From positions 5,022,001 to 5,086,000 of the forward strand of contig OZ245942.1 of the NCBI GenBank assembly GCA_965230065.1: a stretch of 64,000 nt of DNA, written 5' to 3'. The DNA comes from G965230065 sp965230065. GTDB lineage: Bacteria > Bacteroidota > Bacteroidia > Cytophagales > Cyclobacteriaceae. The notes under the pieces were generated by a model, which did not search any database, was not told the origin of the DNA, and was given only the letters and a program-made list of their open reading frames with translations. Shown here piece after piece: positions 37,316 through 46,518 of the stretch (positions are counted from its first letter, which is position 1; each line of letters begins with the position of its first letter). The position numbers and the translations under genes are program-made.

Positions 37316-39700
37316 TCACTCACTACGCAAACTCTTCACCGGATTGACCAGCGCGGCCCTCAACGTGCGTGAACTTACTGTAATGATCGCTACTGATGCC
37401 GCAAGTAATATGGTAATTGCAAAAGGCAACGCCGTAATCTCCGTTTTATAGGCAAAATCGCTGAGCCAGGTGTGGGTTAGCCAAATGGAGAGGGGAATGG
37501 CGATAATTCCTGCAATGCCAACCAGTTTCAAAAAATCAGTTCCCAGCAATACCATAATTTGCCAAACCGAAGCCCCCAGCACTTTTCTCACGCCAATTTC
37601 CTTGGTACGCTGCTCTGCCATATAAGAAGCCAGTCCAAACAAGCCAAGTACAGCAATGAGTAAAGTAAGCATGGTAGCATACAGCAAAGTTTTGCCCAGT
37701 CTTTCCTGTTCAGCATACAAACTGGCAAAGTCCTGGTCTAAAAATGAATACCGGATAGGATGGGCAGGTTCTATCTGTTTCCAGTATTGTTCAATGGTAT
37801 TGATGGTTGATTTTATGTTTTGCGGATTAATTTTTATGGTCACAAAGTAAGGACGGTACACATATCGGTACGTATTCTGAAAAACAACCGGTTCAATACC
37901 ATGTACCAGGCTGTTGAAATGAAAATCTTTCACCACGCCGATGATGCTGCCCATGGGTTTGTCGTGGGCGGCGGTAACCCTGATGGGATGCCCGATGGGT
38001 TCTTTCAATTCATATTTTCTTACAAATGCTTCATTTACCACATAAGCACCCACACTATCCGAAGCAATATCTCGTGAAAAGAAACGGCCTGCTGCCATTT
38101 CAAAACCCATTGTCTCTATAAAATCCGGTTCTGTAAAAATAATATCTACAGATTTCATTTCTTCAATACCTCCAATATCAAAACCATAATTGGAAGTGCT
38201 ATTACCGGGGAGTGCAGTGGTAGTCGCGATGCTTTGTATGCCCGGATGTTGCAACATTTTGGGCTTCATCGTTTCCAGGTTTTTCATGGTTTCCTGGGTA
38301 TTGATTTCAACTACCAACACCTGTTCTGCTTCAAAGCCCAACTCCTGGTTTTGCATAAATTGCACTTGTTGGTAGATAAAGAACATAACAATGGCCGCTA
38401 CCATCGCGCTCGTAAACTGGGTAACTACCATCCCGTGCCGTAGCATTTTGCCTTTGTCTTTCCGCAGCCACTGCCCTTTGAGTACATCGGCAGGCCGGTA
38501 AGCCGAAAGGAAAAATGCCGGGTAACTCCCTGATAATAAGCCGAATAACAAGATTAATATCAGTAAATAACCACTCAGGCTAACCCACACCTGCAAGTTC
38601 AGGGTGAGGTCGCGGCCTGTCATCATTTCGAAGGCAGGAAGAAGCAGGTCTGCCAGCAAAATGGCCAGCGGTAAGGCTATCAGTGTTTGCAAAGTAGCTT
38701 CTGTGAGAAACTGTACAATCAGTTGGCGCTGGGTAGCGCCTGTTACTTTGCGCACACCCACTTCCCTTGCCCGTTGGGTAGCCTGGGCCGTTGCCAGGTT
38801 CATATAATTGATGCTGGCAATGAGCAAAACAACAAAGGCCACAATGCCAATGATGTAAAGGTTCCGTACACTTCCGTGACCGCTGGGGTATCCTGATACA
38901 CGGGCAGTGTTTAAGTGTATATCATGCATTGGTTGCAAACGCCAATCGGGAAATTTTTTATAGTTGATGCCTGAACTTTCAACATCTTTTTTGATATATT
39001 TATTCAGCTCCTGCGTCATTTTTCCTTCCAGTGCCGGAATGCTGGACGCTTTGTTCAGGGAAACGTAGGTCATGGGGTTATTGCCCGTCCAGGAAGTAGC
39101 AGGAAAAGAACCTGGGTCGGTAAGGTAAATATCAGCCTTCAGGTGGGTATTACCGGGTTTGCCCAGAATGCCTGTAACCTGTAAATCAAAATCATCATTG
39201 AAGCGAATGATTTTTCCCATGGGGTCTTCTTCCCCAAAAAGATTATGGGCCAGCTTTGGAGTAATCAGCGCCGAATGGGGTAGGGCTAAAGCGGTGACTG
39301 CATCGCCTTGTAACAGGGGAAAGGGAATGACTTTTAGGAAAAGACTATCTGTAATAATTATTTTTTGGGCGTACAACGACTTTTCCCCATGCGATACCAA
39401 AACATTTTCCCCGCCTAAAAATTGAGTAGCGTGTTCTATCTCAGGAAATGTGCCTGGCAGCAAAGGGGCCAGGGGGTTGGGCGTATACCCGTTTCCCCTG
39501 CCTTTTTCCCATTGGCGGTACACTTTGTAAATGTTTTCCCGGTTGGGGATTTCTTTTTCATAACTCAGTTCGTGACGGATGTAAAGAATCGCCAAAATAC
39601 CTACAGCCAGGGCAAGTACCAGTCCGGTGAGGTTGACCAGCGAATAAGTTTTTTGCTTATAAAAGCTTCTGAGGGTGACGAGCAGGTAGTTTTTGAGCAT
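37316..39700 (-). CDS. ABC-transporter permease of the MacB/FtsX type
   Basis: A 794-residue membrane protein. It has an N-terminal helix (about 20-42), a large periplasmic MacB-type domain, three helices near residues 285-405 (FtsX-like block), a second periplasmic domain, and a second FtsX block near the C-terminus with GLASYMAEQRTKEIGVRKVLGAS. The motif ATQRAREVGVRKVTGAT in the first block and EIGVRKVLGAS in the second are the duplicated FtsX signatures. Such proteins pair with a LolD/MacB-type ATPase and transmit force for lipoprotein or peptide export. No ATPase gene is adjacent, which is usual for the many orphan copies in Bacteroidota. Confidence 0.92.
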   Translation of the reverse strand: MLKNYLLVTLRSFYKQKTYSLVNLTGLVLALAVGILAILYIRHELSYEKEIPNRENIYKVYRQWEKGRGNGYTPNPLAPLLPGTFPEIEHATQFLGGENVLVSHGEKSLYAQKIIITDSLFLKVIPFPLLQGDAVTALALPHSALITPKLAHNLFGEEDPMGKIIRFNDDFDLQVTGILGKPGNTHLKADIYLTDPGSFPATSWTGNNPMTYVSLNKASSIPALEGKMTQELNKYIKKDVESSGINYKKFPDWRLQPMHDIHLNTARVSGYPSGHGSVRNLYIIGIVAFVVLLIASINYMNLATAQATQRAREVGVRKVTGATQRQLIVQFLTEATLQTLIALPLAILLADLLLPAFEMMTGRDLTLNLQVWVSLSGYLLILILLFGLLSGSYPAFFLSAYRPADVLKGQWLRKDKGKMLRHGMVVTQFTSAMVAAIVMFFIYQQVQFMQNQELGFEAEQVLVVEINTQETMKNLETMKPKMLQHPGIQSIATTTALPGNSTSNYGFDIGGIEEMKSVDIIFTEPDFIETMGFEMAAGRFFSRDIASDSVGAYVVNEAFVRKYELKEPIGHPIRVTAAHDKPMGSIIGVVKDFHFNSLVHGIEPVVFQNTYRYVYRPYFVTIKINPQNIKSTINTIEQYWKQIEPAHPIRYSFLDQDFASLYAEQERLGKTLLYATMLTLLIAVLGLFGLASYMAEQRTKEIGVRKVLGASVWQIMVLLGTDFLKLVGIAGIIAIPLSIWLTHTWLSDFAYKTEITALPFAITILLAASVAIITVSSRTLRAALVNPVKSLRSE

Positions 39701-39942
39701 GGCCGGTTAATAATTAATGTTTCTAATTTACTATCAAAAAAACATGCCATTGCATAAATTGGCTGTTTTGAGCCTTTTTTCATTGATAATATGTCCAAAT
39801 CGGTACATTTTTGTCCGTTTTCGGACAGGCTGCTGCTTTGGGTGGATGCTGAATTTTAAACCGTTGGGTTCTACAAATGATTGTCTTTGAAACACATTCT
39901 CTCCAAAATCGCTTTAAATGATATAAGGACAATCGCTAAACT

Positions 39943-40857
39943 ATGAACCAGTTTTTTAAAACTACCTGGAAGCTAACTAAAGATACAGCAAAGAAGTTTA
40001 AAGAGAAAGACCCTGCCGTATATGCGGCGGCTATTGCTTTCTTTACTATTTTCTCGTTGCCTTCCGTACTCATTATTATTGTCAGGGTGATCGGTGCTGT
40101 ATTTGGGGAAGATAAAATAAGGACAGAACTGGGCACACAGATCGAAAGCCTGGTTGGGGCCGCTACGGCTGATAACGTTGAAAATATTCTGGAAAATGCA
40201 AGGAAACTGGAGAGCAATGTATTGATGAACATTATCACCATTGTTTTTATCCTCATTAGTGCCACGGCTATCTTCAACTTTATCAAAAAAGGGCTCAATT
40301 CCATTTGGGGCGTAAAACCTAAACCAGAGAAAGAACTGTTAAAATTTTTAAGGGACCGCCTCCTTTCAATCTTACTAATTATTGTTTTAGGCTTTATGAT
40401 GCTGGTATCCCTGCTTATGGATACCATCCTGGGAGTATTCAAAGATTTCATCAGCCAACTGCTTTCGGGGTTTACTTTTTACATCATGTTTGTATTAAAC
40501 TACCTTATCACATTGGGGGTGATTACCGTTATTTTTGGGCTTATCTTTAAGTTTTTACCAGATGCCAACATTCGTTGGAAAGATGCTTCGGTGGGTGCCT
40601 TGGTCACCGCTTTCTTATTTACCGTTGGTAAGGCTTTGTTTGGTATAATCCTCAGCCAAACCAATATTGCGACTACCTACGGAGCGGCCGGTTCTTTAGC
40701 AGCTATATTGTTCTGGGTATTTTACTCTTCAATTATTCTGATGATCGGAGCGGTATTCACAAAGGTGTATGCATCCAATATTGGCAGAACAATCCGTCCC
40801 AATCGTCATTCCGTAAAAGTGGAAGTTCAGGAAGTAGAAATTAAGGATGGTAAGTAA
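39943..40857 (+). CDS. YihY/BrkB family membrane protein
   Basis: A 304-residue inner-membrane protein with about six hydrophobic helices. Family motifs include DPAVYAAAIAFFTIFSLPSVLIIIV at the N-terminus, FLPDANIRWKDASVGALVTAFLFTVGKALFGIIL in the second half, and TTYGAAGSLAAILFWVFYSSIILMIGAVFTKVYA before a short basic-acidic tail. The family was once called RNase BN by mistake and is now regarded as a membrane protein of uncertain, possibly transport, function. It stands alone. Confidence 0.92.
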   Translation: MNQFFKTTWKLTKDTAKKFKEKDPAVYAAAIAFFTIFSLPSVLIIIVRVIGAVFGEDKIRTELGTQIESLVGAATADNVENILENARKLESNVLMNIITIVFILISATAIFNFIKKGLNSIWGVKPKPEKELLKFLRDRLLSILLIIVLGFMMLVSLLMDTILGVFKDFISQLLSGFTFYIMFVLNYLITLGVITVIFGLIFKFLPDANIRWKDASVGALVTAFLFTVGKALFGIILSQTNIATTYGAAGSLAAILFWVFYSSIILMIGAVFTKVYASNIGRTIRPNRHSVKVEVQEVEIKDGK

Positions 40858-41033
40858 TAGGGTAATAAATTCAACAATTGGTCTAAAAAATACACATTTA
40901 CTGAAAGGCGAATATCTGATTTATAGCACTCATTGGTATATTTAGCTTATTATTGGGCTGTTTTCATCAATTCCCACCTGTATGCTGAACTGGTATAATT
41001 TTTTTACTTCAAAGGATAAAAAGGATACCAACC

Positions 41034-42320
41034 ATGAAAAAATATAAGGTTTTAGTGCTAGGGATTGATGAATATAATCTTTATGAACTTTCAAAAGTTG
41101 ACGATGCCGAACTGTACGAGTTTATTCCGATTTTTAAACAACAGGAAATTCAAAACCAGGAACATATTGATATAGAAGAAATTATTAGTAAAGCCAAATC
41201 AACCATCCGGGAACACGATAATGAGGTTGATGCCATCATCAGCTTTTTTGATTTTCCCTTTACACTCATTTCTTTTTATCTGAGTGATGTGTATAACCTG
41301 CGGGGACCCCGCCTCATGCAGGGACTGAAATGCGAGCATAAATACTGGAGCAGGCTGCTTCAGAAAGCGGTAATTCCCGGACATATTCCGGGTTTTGATC
41401 TGGTAAACCCTTACAAAGCGAAAAGTCTTCAGGAAGTAAATTTAGAGCCGCCATTTTGGCTAAAGCCTGTAAAATCTTATTCATCCATATTAGGTTTTAA
41501 AATTGAAAATGAAGAAGACTTTACAAAAGCGATAGCAGAAACCAAAAGCGATTTGGAACGCTTATCTGCTCCTTTTAATACCATGTTCAGCAAAGCGGAC
41601 CTTCCACCTGAAATCGCTGATATAGATGGAAATCACTGCCTGGCCGAAGCAATCATTGAGGGGCATCAGGCTACCCTTTCGGGGTATATGTACAATAACA
41701 AAATGGAAACGTACGGCATTGTAGACTCCATCAATTACCCCGGTTCTACCTCATTTTTTTATTATCTGTATCCTTCTGAATTGTCAGAGCATGTAAAGAA
41801 AAAAATGCATGAAATCTCTGAAAAAGTAATGAAGCACATAGGGTTCAATAATTCTCCTTTCAATATTGAGTTTTTCTATGATAAAAAGAATGATTCGCTC
41901 AAACTGCTTGAAATTAACCCCCGCATGTCGCAATCGCATGGTGACTTGTACCGAAAGGTGAAAAAATATCCCAACCACCAGGTGCTTATCAAATGCGCGT
42001 TGGGTGAATAACCGGAGCTGAAACAGGAAGAAGGTGCATATCAGGCTGCCGCCAAACTCCACTACCGCGCTTTTGATGACGGCACGGTGGAACGTGTGCC
42101 TTCCGAAGATGATATTAACAAGATAAAAAATGACTATCCGGATGCCATCATACAGGTGAAATATGAGAAAGGGGAAAAGCTTTCTTCCCATAAAGTAACT
42201 GACAGCTACAGTTACAACCTGGCTACACTTTTTATCGGAGGCCAGTCCAAAGAAGAAATATTGAATAAATATGAAGAAATAATTGATCGCTTGGATATTA
42301 GAATAAAAAGTATAAAATAG
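41034..42320 (+). pseudogene. ATP-grasp enzyme interrupted by an in-frame TAA
   Basis: The first frame (41034-42011) encodes 325 residues of an ATP-grasp ligase: an N-terminal pre-ATP-grasp part (MKKYKVLVLGIDEYNLYELS), then WLKPVKSYSSILGFKIENEEDF (nucleotide-binding lysine region) and FNIEFFYDKKNDSLKLLEINPRMSQSHGDLY, where the E and N of LLEINPR bind magnesium. TAA at 42009-42011 then interrupts, but the same frame stays open with protein-like sequence (PELKQEEGAYQAAAKLHYRA to YEEIIDRLDIRIKSIK) until TAG at 42318-42320, four bases before the next gene. A single AAA-to-TAA change explains it and would restore ~428 residues. The core active site lies before the stop, so the short product might still work. 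A sequencing error is also possible. The substrate is unknown. Confidence 0.8.
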
Positions 42321-42324
42321 TTAT

Positions 42325-44343
42325 ATGCACATTGCGAAGTCTTTTCCTTATGAAATTAAAGAAATTGAAAACATTTGGATCACTATGCCGGATGGCACCC
42401 GCCTTGCTGCAAGGATGTGGATACCAGAATCTGCTGAAAATCAGCCTGTTCCGGCCATTTTTGAGTATATCCCTTACCGCAAGCGCGACTTCAAAAGAAT
42501 CAGGGACGAAAGCCTGCACCGGTATTTTGCCGGAAATGGTTACGCTTCCCTACGGGTAGACATCCGGGGCAGCGGCGATTCTGAAGGATTGCTGAAAGAT
42601 GAATACCTGGAACAGGAATTGGCCGATGGTGAAAATATCATCAGGTGGTTGCGTGAGCAGGATTGGTGTAACGGAAAAATTGGCATGATTGGCATTTCCT
42701 GGGGCGGTTTCAACGGCTTGCAAATTGCAGCCCGCCGTCCCAAAGGGCTCGAAGCCATCATCTCTGCCTGCTCTACTGACGACCGCTATAAAGATGATGT
42801 GCATTACATGGGCGGTTGTTTGCTGGGCGATAACCTCTCCTGGGCGTCTGTCATGTTTGGATACAACAGCCTCCCGCCCGACCCTGAAATCGTAGGGGAA
42901 CGCTGGAAAGAAATGTGGCTCCACCGCCTGGAAAACAACGATCCCTGGATTATCCAATGGCTCCGGCACCAGCAGCGGGATGATTACTGGAAACACGGCT
43001 CCATTTGCGAAAATTATGAAGATATTCAATGCCCTGTGATGGCCGTGAGTGGTTGGGCCGACGGGTATACCAATGCCGTTTTCCGCCTGGTAGAAAACCT
43101 GAAAGTACCCCGTATGGGGCTGATTGGTCCCTGGAGCCACAAATATCCCCACCTGGGTGTGCCAGGGCCTGCTATTGGTTTTTTGCAGGAATGCGTTCGC
43201 TGGTGGGACCGCTGGCTGAAAAACGAAGACACCGGCATTGACCGGGAACATAAACTGAAAGTCTGGATGCAGCACAGCGTACCTCCTACGACTGATTACA
43301 AAGTGCGGCCCGGGTTTTGGGTAGGGCTTCCCGGCTGGACTGCCAATGAGCTGGAACATAAGCAATACAGGCTGGGCACTAATCATTTGATAGAGGAAGA
43401 AAAATGGCAACACCAAAACAAAACCTTTTGGGTACGCTCGCCTTTGCGCCTGGGCTTGTTTGCCGGAAAATGGTGTTCTTACAATGCCCCGCCCGACCTG
43501 CCAGGCGACCAGCGTGAGGAAGACGGGGGGGCTTTGGTTTTTGATTCTGATTTTCTGGAAGAAGAAATCACCATTCTGGGAGCACCCACCGTTTCTTTTA
43601 CATTTTCATCCGAAAAACCCACTGCCATGCTGGCTGTGAGGTTATCTGATGTTGCGCCCGACGGAAAGGCCACGCGCGTAACTTACGGAATAAAAAACCT
43701 TACCCATTTCCAGGGACATGAGAACCCTGAATTCTTACAGGAAGACAAAAAATATCAGGTGGAAATCAGGATGAACGACATAGGGCACGTGTTCCCGAAA
43801 GGGCACCGCATCCGCCTGTCAGTTTCCACCTCTTACTGGCCGCTGGCCTGGACGCCGAGGGAACTCACGGCCGTTACCCTGTATGCCGATGCCTGTGAGC
43901 TGGGTTTACCGCTGCTGGGCCAGCATGATGCAGAAGTACATTTTACTCCGCCTGAAAGGGCTGAGCTGAGCACACACCAGGTTTCTCTTAAAAAACCGGA
44001 TTATAAATGGCAGGTAATCAGGGATTTAATCAATGATGAATCGGTGCTGCATGTATTGAAAGACAGCGGCACTTACCAGTTAGAAGAAATTGGCCTGGAG
44101 GTTGCTAACCGCATGGAAGAAAATTATTCCATTCAATATGATAATACCAACTCAGCCAAAGGGGAAACCAAAGGAAGAACTATTTTGGCAAGGGGCGATT
44201 GGAAAATAGAAACACGGCATCAAACGCTGCTGAAATCTGAAAAAGACAACTTCATTGTGTACGCCTCTCTGGATGCATTTGAGAATAATGTGCGTATTTT
44301 CTCAAAAAACTGGCACCAAAAAATTCCCCGGAAGTTTATTTGA
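42325..44343 (+). CDS. CocE/NonD family alpha/beta hydrolase (S15 peptidase-like)
   Basis: A 672-residue hydrolase. The N-terminal domain has ITMPDGTRLAARMWIPE, then the nucleophile elbow GISWGGFNG (Ser near 130), catalytic Asp in VSGWADGYTNA and His in GPWSHKYPHLG. The C-terminal part (from ~370) is the beta-rich X-Pro dipeptidyl-peptidase C-terminal domain, with GHRIRLSVSTSYWPLAWTP. Family members hydrolyse esters or acyl-peptides; cocaine esterase and glutaryl-7-ACA acylase are relatives. No signal peptide is seen, so it is probably cytoplasmic. It begins four bases after the end of the extended ATP-grasp frame, which indicates an operon. The pairing of an amide-forming ligase with a hydrolase is worth noting. 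Confidence 0.93.
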   Translation: MHIAKSFPYEIKEIENIWITMPDGTRLAARMWIPESAENQPVPAIFEYIPYRKRDFKRIRDESLHRYFAGNGYASLRVDIRGSGDSEGLLKDEYLEQELADGENIIRWLREQDWCNGKIGMIGISWGGFNGLQIAARRPKGLEAIISACSTDDRYKDDVHYMGGCLLGDNLSWASVMFGYNSLPPDPEIVGERWKEMWLHRLENNDPWIIQWLRHQQRDDYWKHGSICENYEDIQCPVMAVSGWADGYTNAVFRLVENLKVPRMGLIGPWSHKYPHLGVPGPAIGFLQECVRWWDRWLKNEDTGIDREHKLKVWMQHSVPPTTDYKVRPGFWVGLPGWTANELEHKQYRLGTNHLIEEEKWQHQNKTFWVRSPLRLGLFAGKWCSYNAPPDLPGDQREEDGGALVFDSDFLEEEITILGAPTVSFTFSSEKPTAMLAVRLSDVAPDGKATRVTYGIKNLTHFQGHENPEFLQEDKKYQVEIRMNDIGHVFPKGHRIRLSVSTSYWPLAWTPRELTAVTLYADACELGLPLLGQHDAEVHFTPPERAELSTHQVSLKKPDYKWQVIRDLINDESVLHVLKDSGTYQLEEIGLEVANRMEENYSIQYDNTNSAKGETKGRTILARGDWKIETRHQTLLKSEKDNFIVYASLDAFENNVRIFSKNWHQKIPRKFI

Positions 44344-44353
44344 TAGGGGAATA

Positions 44354-44397
44354 AACTTTGACAAAGCTATCTGTACAAGATTAGCTTTGTCAAAGTT
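44354..44397. terminator. Long hairpin between convergent genes
   Basis: A 16-bp perfect inverted repeat (aactttgacaaagcta at 44354-44369, tagctttgtcaaagtt at 44382-44397) with a 12-base loop lies between the CocE-type gene and the convergent oxidoreductase. Each arm also contains a shorter internal inverted repeat (CTTTG/CAAAG). There is no T-tract, so it may be a terminator or an mRNA 3'-stabilising structure. Confidence 0.6.
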
Positions 44398-44402
44398 AGG
44401 CA

Positions 44403-45692
44403 CTAAACCGAAGGGTATTCCCAGGGGCCGCGATATTCCCTCGATAGCAGTTTGTTCGCTTCCGGGTCATTCAAAATCATACCTTTTTCCTCGTCCCATT
44501 CCAGGCTTCTGCCCAGTTTTAGAGACATCATACCCAGTAAACTCATATTGGTAGCTCTGTAGCCCTTTTCAATATCGCAAACCGGCAACTGGTTCGTTTC
44601 AATAGAATTTAAGAAATCCGCCCATAAGCCTTTGATATTCTGCCCGTCAGGCTGGTTCAGTTGTGGTTCTTCATGCACGATGGATTTTCCTTTTCCGGTA
44701 GGGTAAAAAGTCCATCCGTCGCGCCATCCCATGTGGAAAGTCCCTTCCGTTCCATAGAAATAGCAACCAATATTATGTTTTTCTGCCCCGTTTCCGGCGT
44801 ATCTTCGATGTTCCCAAACCGCTGTAAAATCGTCAAATTTGTAAGAAGCCACCTGCGTATCGGGTGCCGTGGTATTGTCTTCCCTGATAGGGCGGCCACC
44901 TGTAGAGAAAATAGTAGTGGGGCCTACCTCATTGTTCCACCACAAAATTTGGTCGAGCCAGTGAATGCCCCAGTCGCCCAAAGTGCCATTGGCAAAGTTG
45001 AGATACTGCCGGAAACCTTTCGGGTGAATGGTCTCGTTGTAGGGCACCAGCGGAGCAGGGCCGCACCACATATCCCAGTCCAGTCCGGCCGGTACTTCAG
45101 AATCAGGCGTTTTTTCACCCGGTCCACCCGGATAATGCACGAAAGCCCGCACCATGCCTATTTTACCAACTTTTCCGGATTTCAAGAATTCTATACCGGA
45201 GATGTTGTGGGGGGAAACCCGTCTGTGCGTACCTACTTGCACCATGCGGTTGTTGTCCCGGGCAGCTTGTAGCATGGCCTTTCCTTCGTTGACGGTGTGG
45301 CTGATGGGCTTTTCTACATACACATGCGCCCCGGCTTCCACGGCTGCGATGGTGGGCAGGGCATGCCAGTGGTCGGGGGTGGCCACAATCACAATTTCGG
45401 GCTTTTCTTTGGTGATGAGTTCCCGGTAATCTTTGTATACTTTGGGTTTGTCAGAGGTAAGTTTGTCCAGTTCGGCTTTGGCACTGTCAATTTGCCGATC
45501 GTCTACATCACATATCGCTACCAGTTTGGACTGCCCCGAGGCCAGGGCTTCCCTGAGAATATTCATGCCCCACCATCCGCTGCCAATGAGGGCGGTGGTA
45601 TAGGTTTTATTCTGGGCAGTTCCAATAATCGGAATAGATGAATAAGCCAGGCTGGCTGCTGCGGATGTTTTGATAAAGTTTCTTCGGTTCAT
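44403..45692 (-). CDS. Tat-exported Gfo/Idh/MocA family oxidoreductase
   Basis: A 429-residue NAD(P)-dependent sugar dehydrogenase-like protein. The start at 45692 is preferred because it begins a twin-arginine signal MNRRNFIKTSAAASLAYSS; an upstream ATG at 45725 only adds a non-signal extension. The Rossmann motif is ALIGSGWWGMNILREA, followed by AICDVDDRQ and the EKPISH motif, whose lysine is the conserved catalytic one in the family. GDWGIHWLDQILWW is in the C-terminal sheet domain. Tat export implies the cofactor is bound before transport. Bacteroidota and Planctomycetota have many such exported members that work on glycan-derived sugars. No CAZyme genes are adjacent. Confidence 0.92.
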   Translation of the reverse strand: MNRRNFIKTSAAASLAYSSIPIIGTAQNKTYTTALIGSGWWGMNILREALASGQSKLVAICDVDDRQIDSAKAELDKLTSDKPKVYKDYRELITKEKPEIVIVATPDHWHALPTIAAVEAGAHVYVEKPISHTVNEGKAMLQAARDNNRMVQVGTHRRVSPHNISGIEFLKSGKVGKIGMVRAFVHYPGGPGEKTPDSEVPAGLDWDMWCGPAPLVPYNETIHPKGFRQYLNFANGTLGDWGIHWLDQILWWNNEVGPTTIFSTGGRPIREDNTTAPDTQVASYKFDDFTAVWEHRRYAGNGAEKHNIGCYFYGTEGTFHMGWRDGWTFYPTGKGKSIVHEEPQLNQPDGQNIKGLWADFLNSIETNQLPVCDIEKGYRATNMSLLGMMSLKLGRSLEWDEEKGMILNDPEANKLLSREYRGPWEYPSV

Positions 45693-46188
45693 GGTTGGGT
45701 TGTTGAGTAACAAAGATTCACCCAAATAAAGTTAAAAAAACATAAAACAACAACGAGTAATTGCCTTATGAGCTTATAAGAACCGGCATAAGTAGATACC
45801 ATAAACGGTCGATGGATTACTGGGCTACTGTTATTATTATTTTGGAGAATGCTGGTTGAAGTTATTGTTCAAAGTTTTTATATTTAATTTGAAGTTCGGG
45901 CTTTTAGGAGGGAGGCGTTCTGTAATCGCTATTATGCTAATAAGGATTCAATAGAAATAAACTTTTGCTTTTAAACTATTGAAAACTTTGTAAACAAAAT
46001 ATTCTTTGCTCCATAAAATTTGATAAATATTTGCCCCCGTCATAAAAATCTGCACCATCATCAGAATTTTCTTTGGAGAATAACTGCTATCTTAAAATAT
46101 CCCTTCACACTTCACCATAATAATATCGTTCCACTGTGTCGTATACCTGGGTGAGAGTTTTCCATGGTGGGTATCGCATTATTGCTAA
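45693..46188. other. AT-rich intergenic region with probable gene debris
   Basis: About 500 bp without a gene. On the minus strand 46105-46179 encodes a short protein-like stretch (MRYPPWKTLTQVYDTVERYYY), which could be a fragment of a lost gene but is too short to assign. Nothing else was recognised. Confidence 0.35.
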
Positions 46189-46428
46189 GTTTCCATTGTT
46201 GCAAGCTTATGCCTATTCCTGTCTAGATTTTTGATTATATTATCCTTTACCTCAGCTTTGCCTTTGCTGAACACCGCCAAACTGATGGAGGAAAACGAGA
46301 TGCTGTTCAAATTGAAAGAAATGGAATATGTAGAGAAAATTGCCGAAAAAATTGGTGAAATCACGGGTTCCGGCAATGGACAGATTGCAGACCAGTTGAA
46401 AGGAATTTTCTCTACGGGAAAATAAAAC
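46189..46428 (+). pseudogene. C-terminal remnant of a slipin/SPFH-type protein
   Basis: The open frame has no plausible start and no signal or domain start. Its last ~50 residues (NTAKLMEENEMLFKLKEMEYVEKIAEKIGEITGSG then QIADQLKGIFS) look like the C-terminal end of a band-7/slipin protein, whose usual form is ...PVLLRLKELE.LEKIAEKI. The upstream part of the frame (VSIVASLCLFLSRFLI) is not recognisable and is preceded by a stop. Slipin genes are often next to rtcB in bacteria, and rtcB follows here, so I read this as what is left after deletion of the slipin gene. The family call is from memory of the pattern and is not certain. Confidence 0.5.
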
Positions 46429-46436
46429 ATCTCTTA

Positions 46437-46503
46437 AGACTTCCGAAATTTCCAAAATTTCGGAAGTCTACCACCAATGTAGGGCAGACTCTCCGAGTCG
46501 CCC
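46437..46503 (+). promoter_or_regulatory. Two consecutive hairpins directly upstream of rtcB
   Basis: Hairpin 1: a 15-bp perfect stem, agacttccgaaattt at 46437-46451 and its complement at 46455-46469, with a 3-base loop. Hairpin 2: gggc-a-gactc at 46482-46491 pairing with gagtc-gccc at 46495-46503, with one bulged base and a 3-base loop. The rtcB ATG at 46519 follows 15 bases later. There is no T-tract. They may end transcription from the slipin remnant, act in the rtcB leader, or be copies of a palindromic repeat family. Confidence 0.55.
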
Positions 46504-46518
46504 AAAACACTTATTACA

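Noticed and set aside
42009..42011. Recoding of the stop in the ATP-grasp gene as a special amino acid
   Set aside because: The codon is TAA, which is not used for selenocysteine or pyrrolysine, and no downstream recoding element is apparent.
42550..43416. Minus-strand 288-codon frame opposite the CocE-type hydrolase
   Set aside because: It is a mirror frame of a gene with full catalytic motifs and has no motif or start context of its own.
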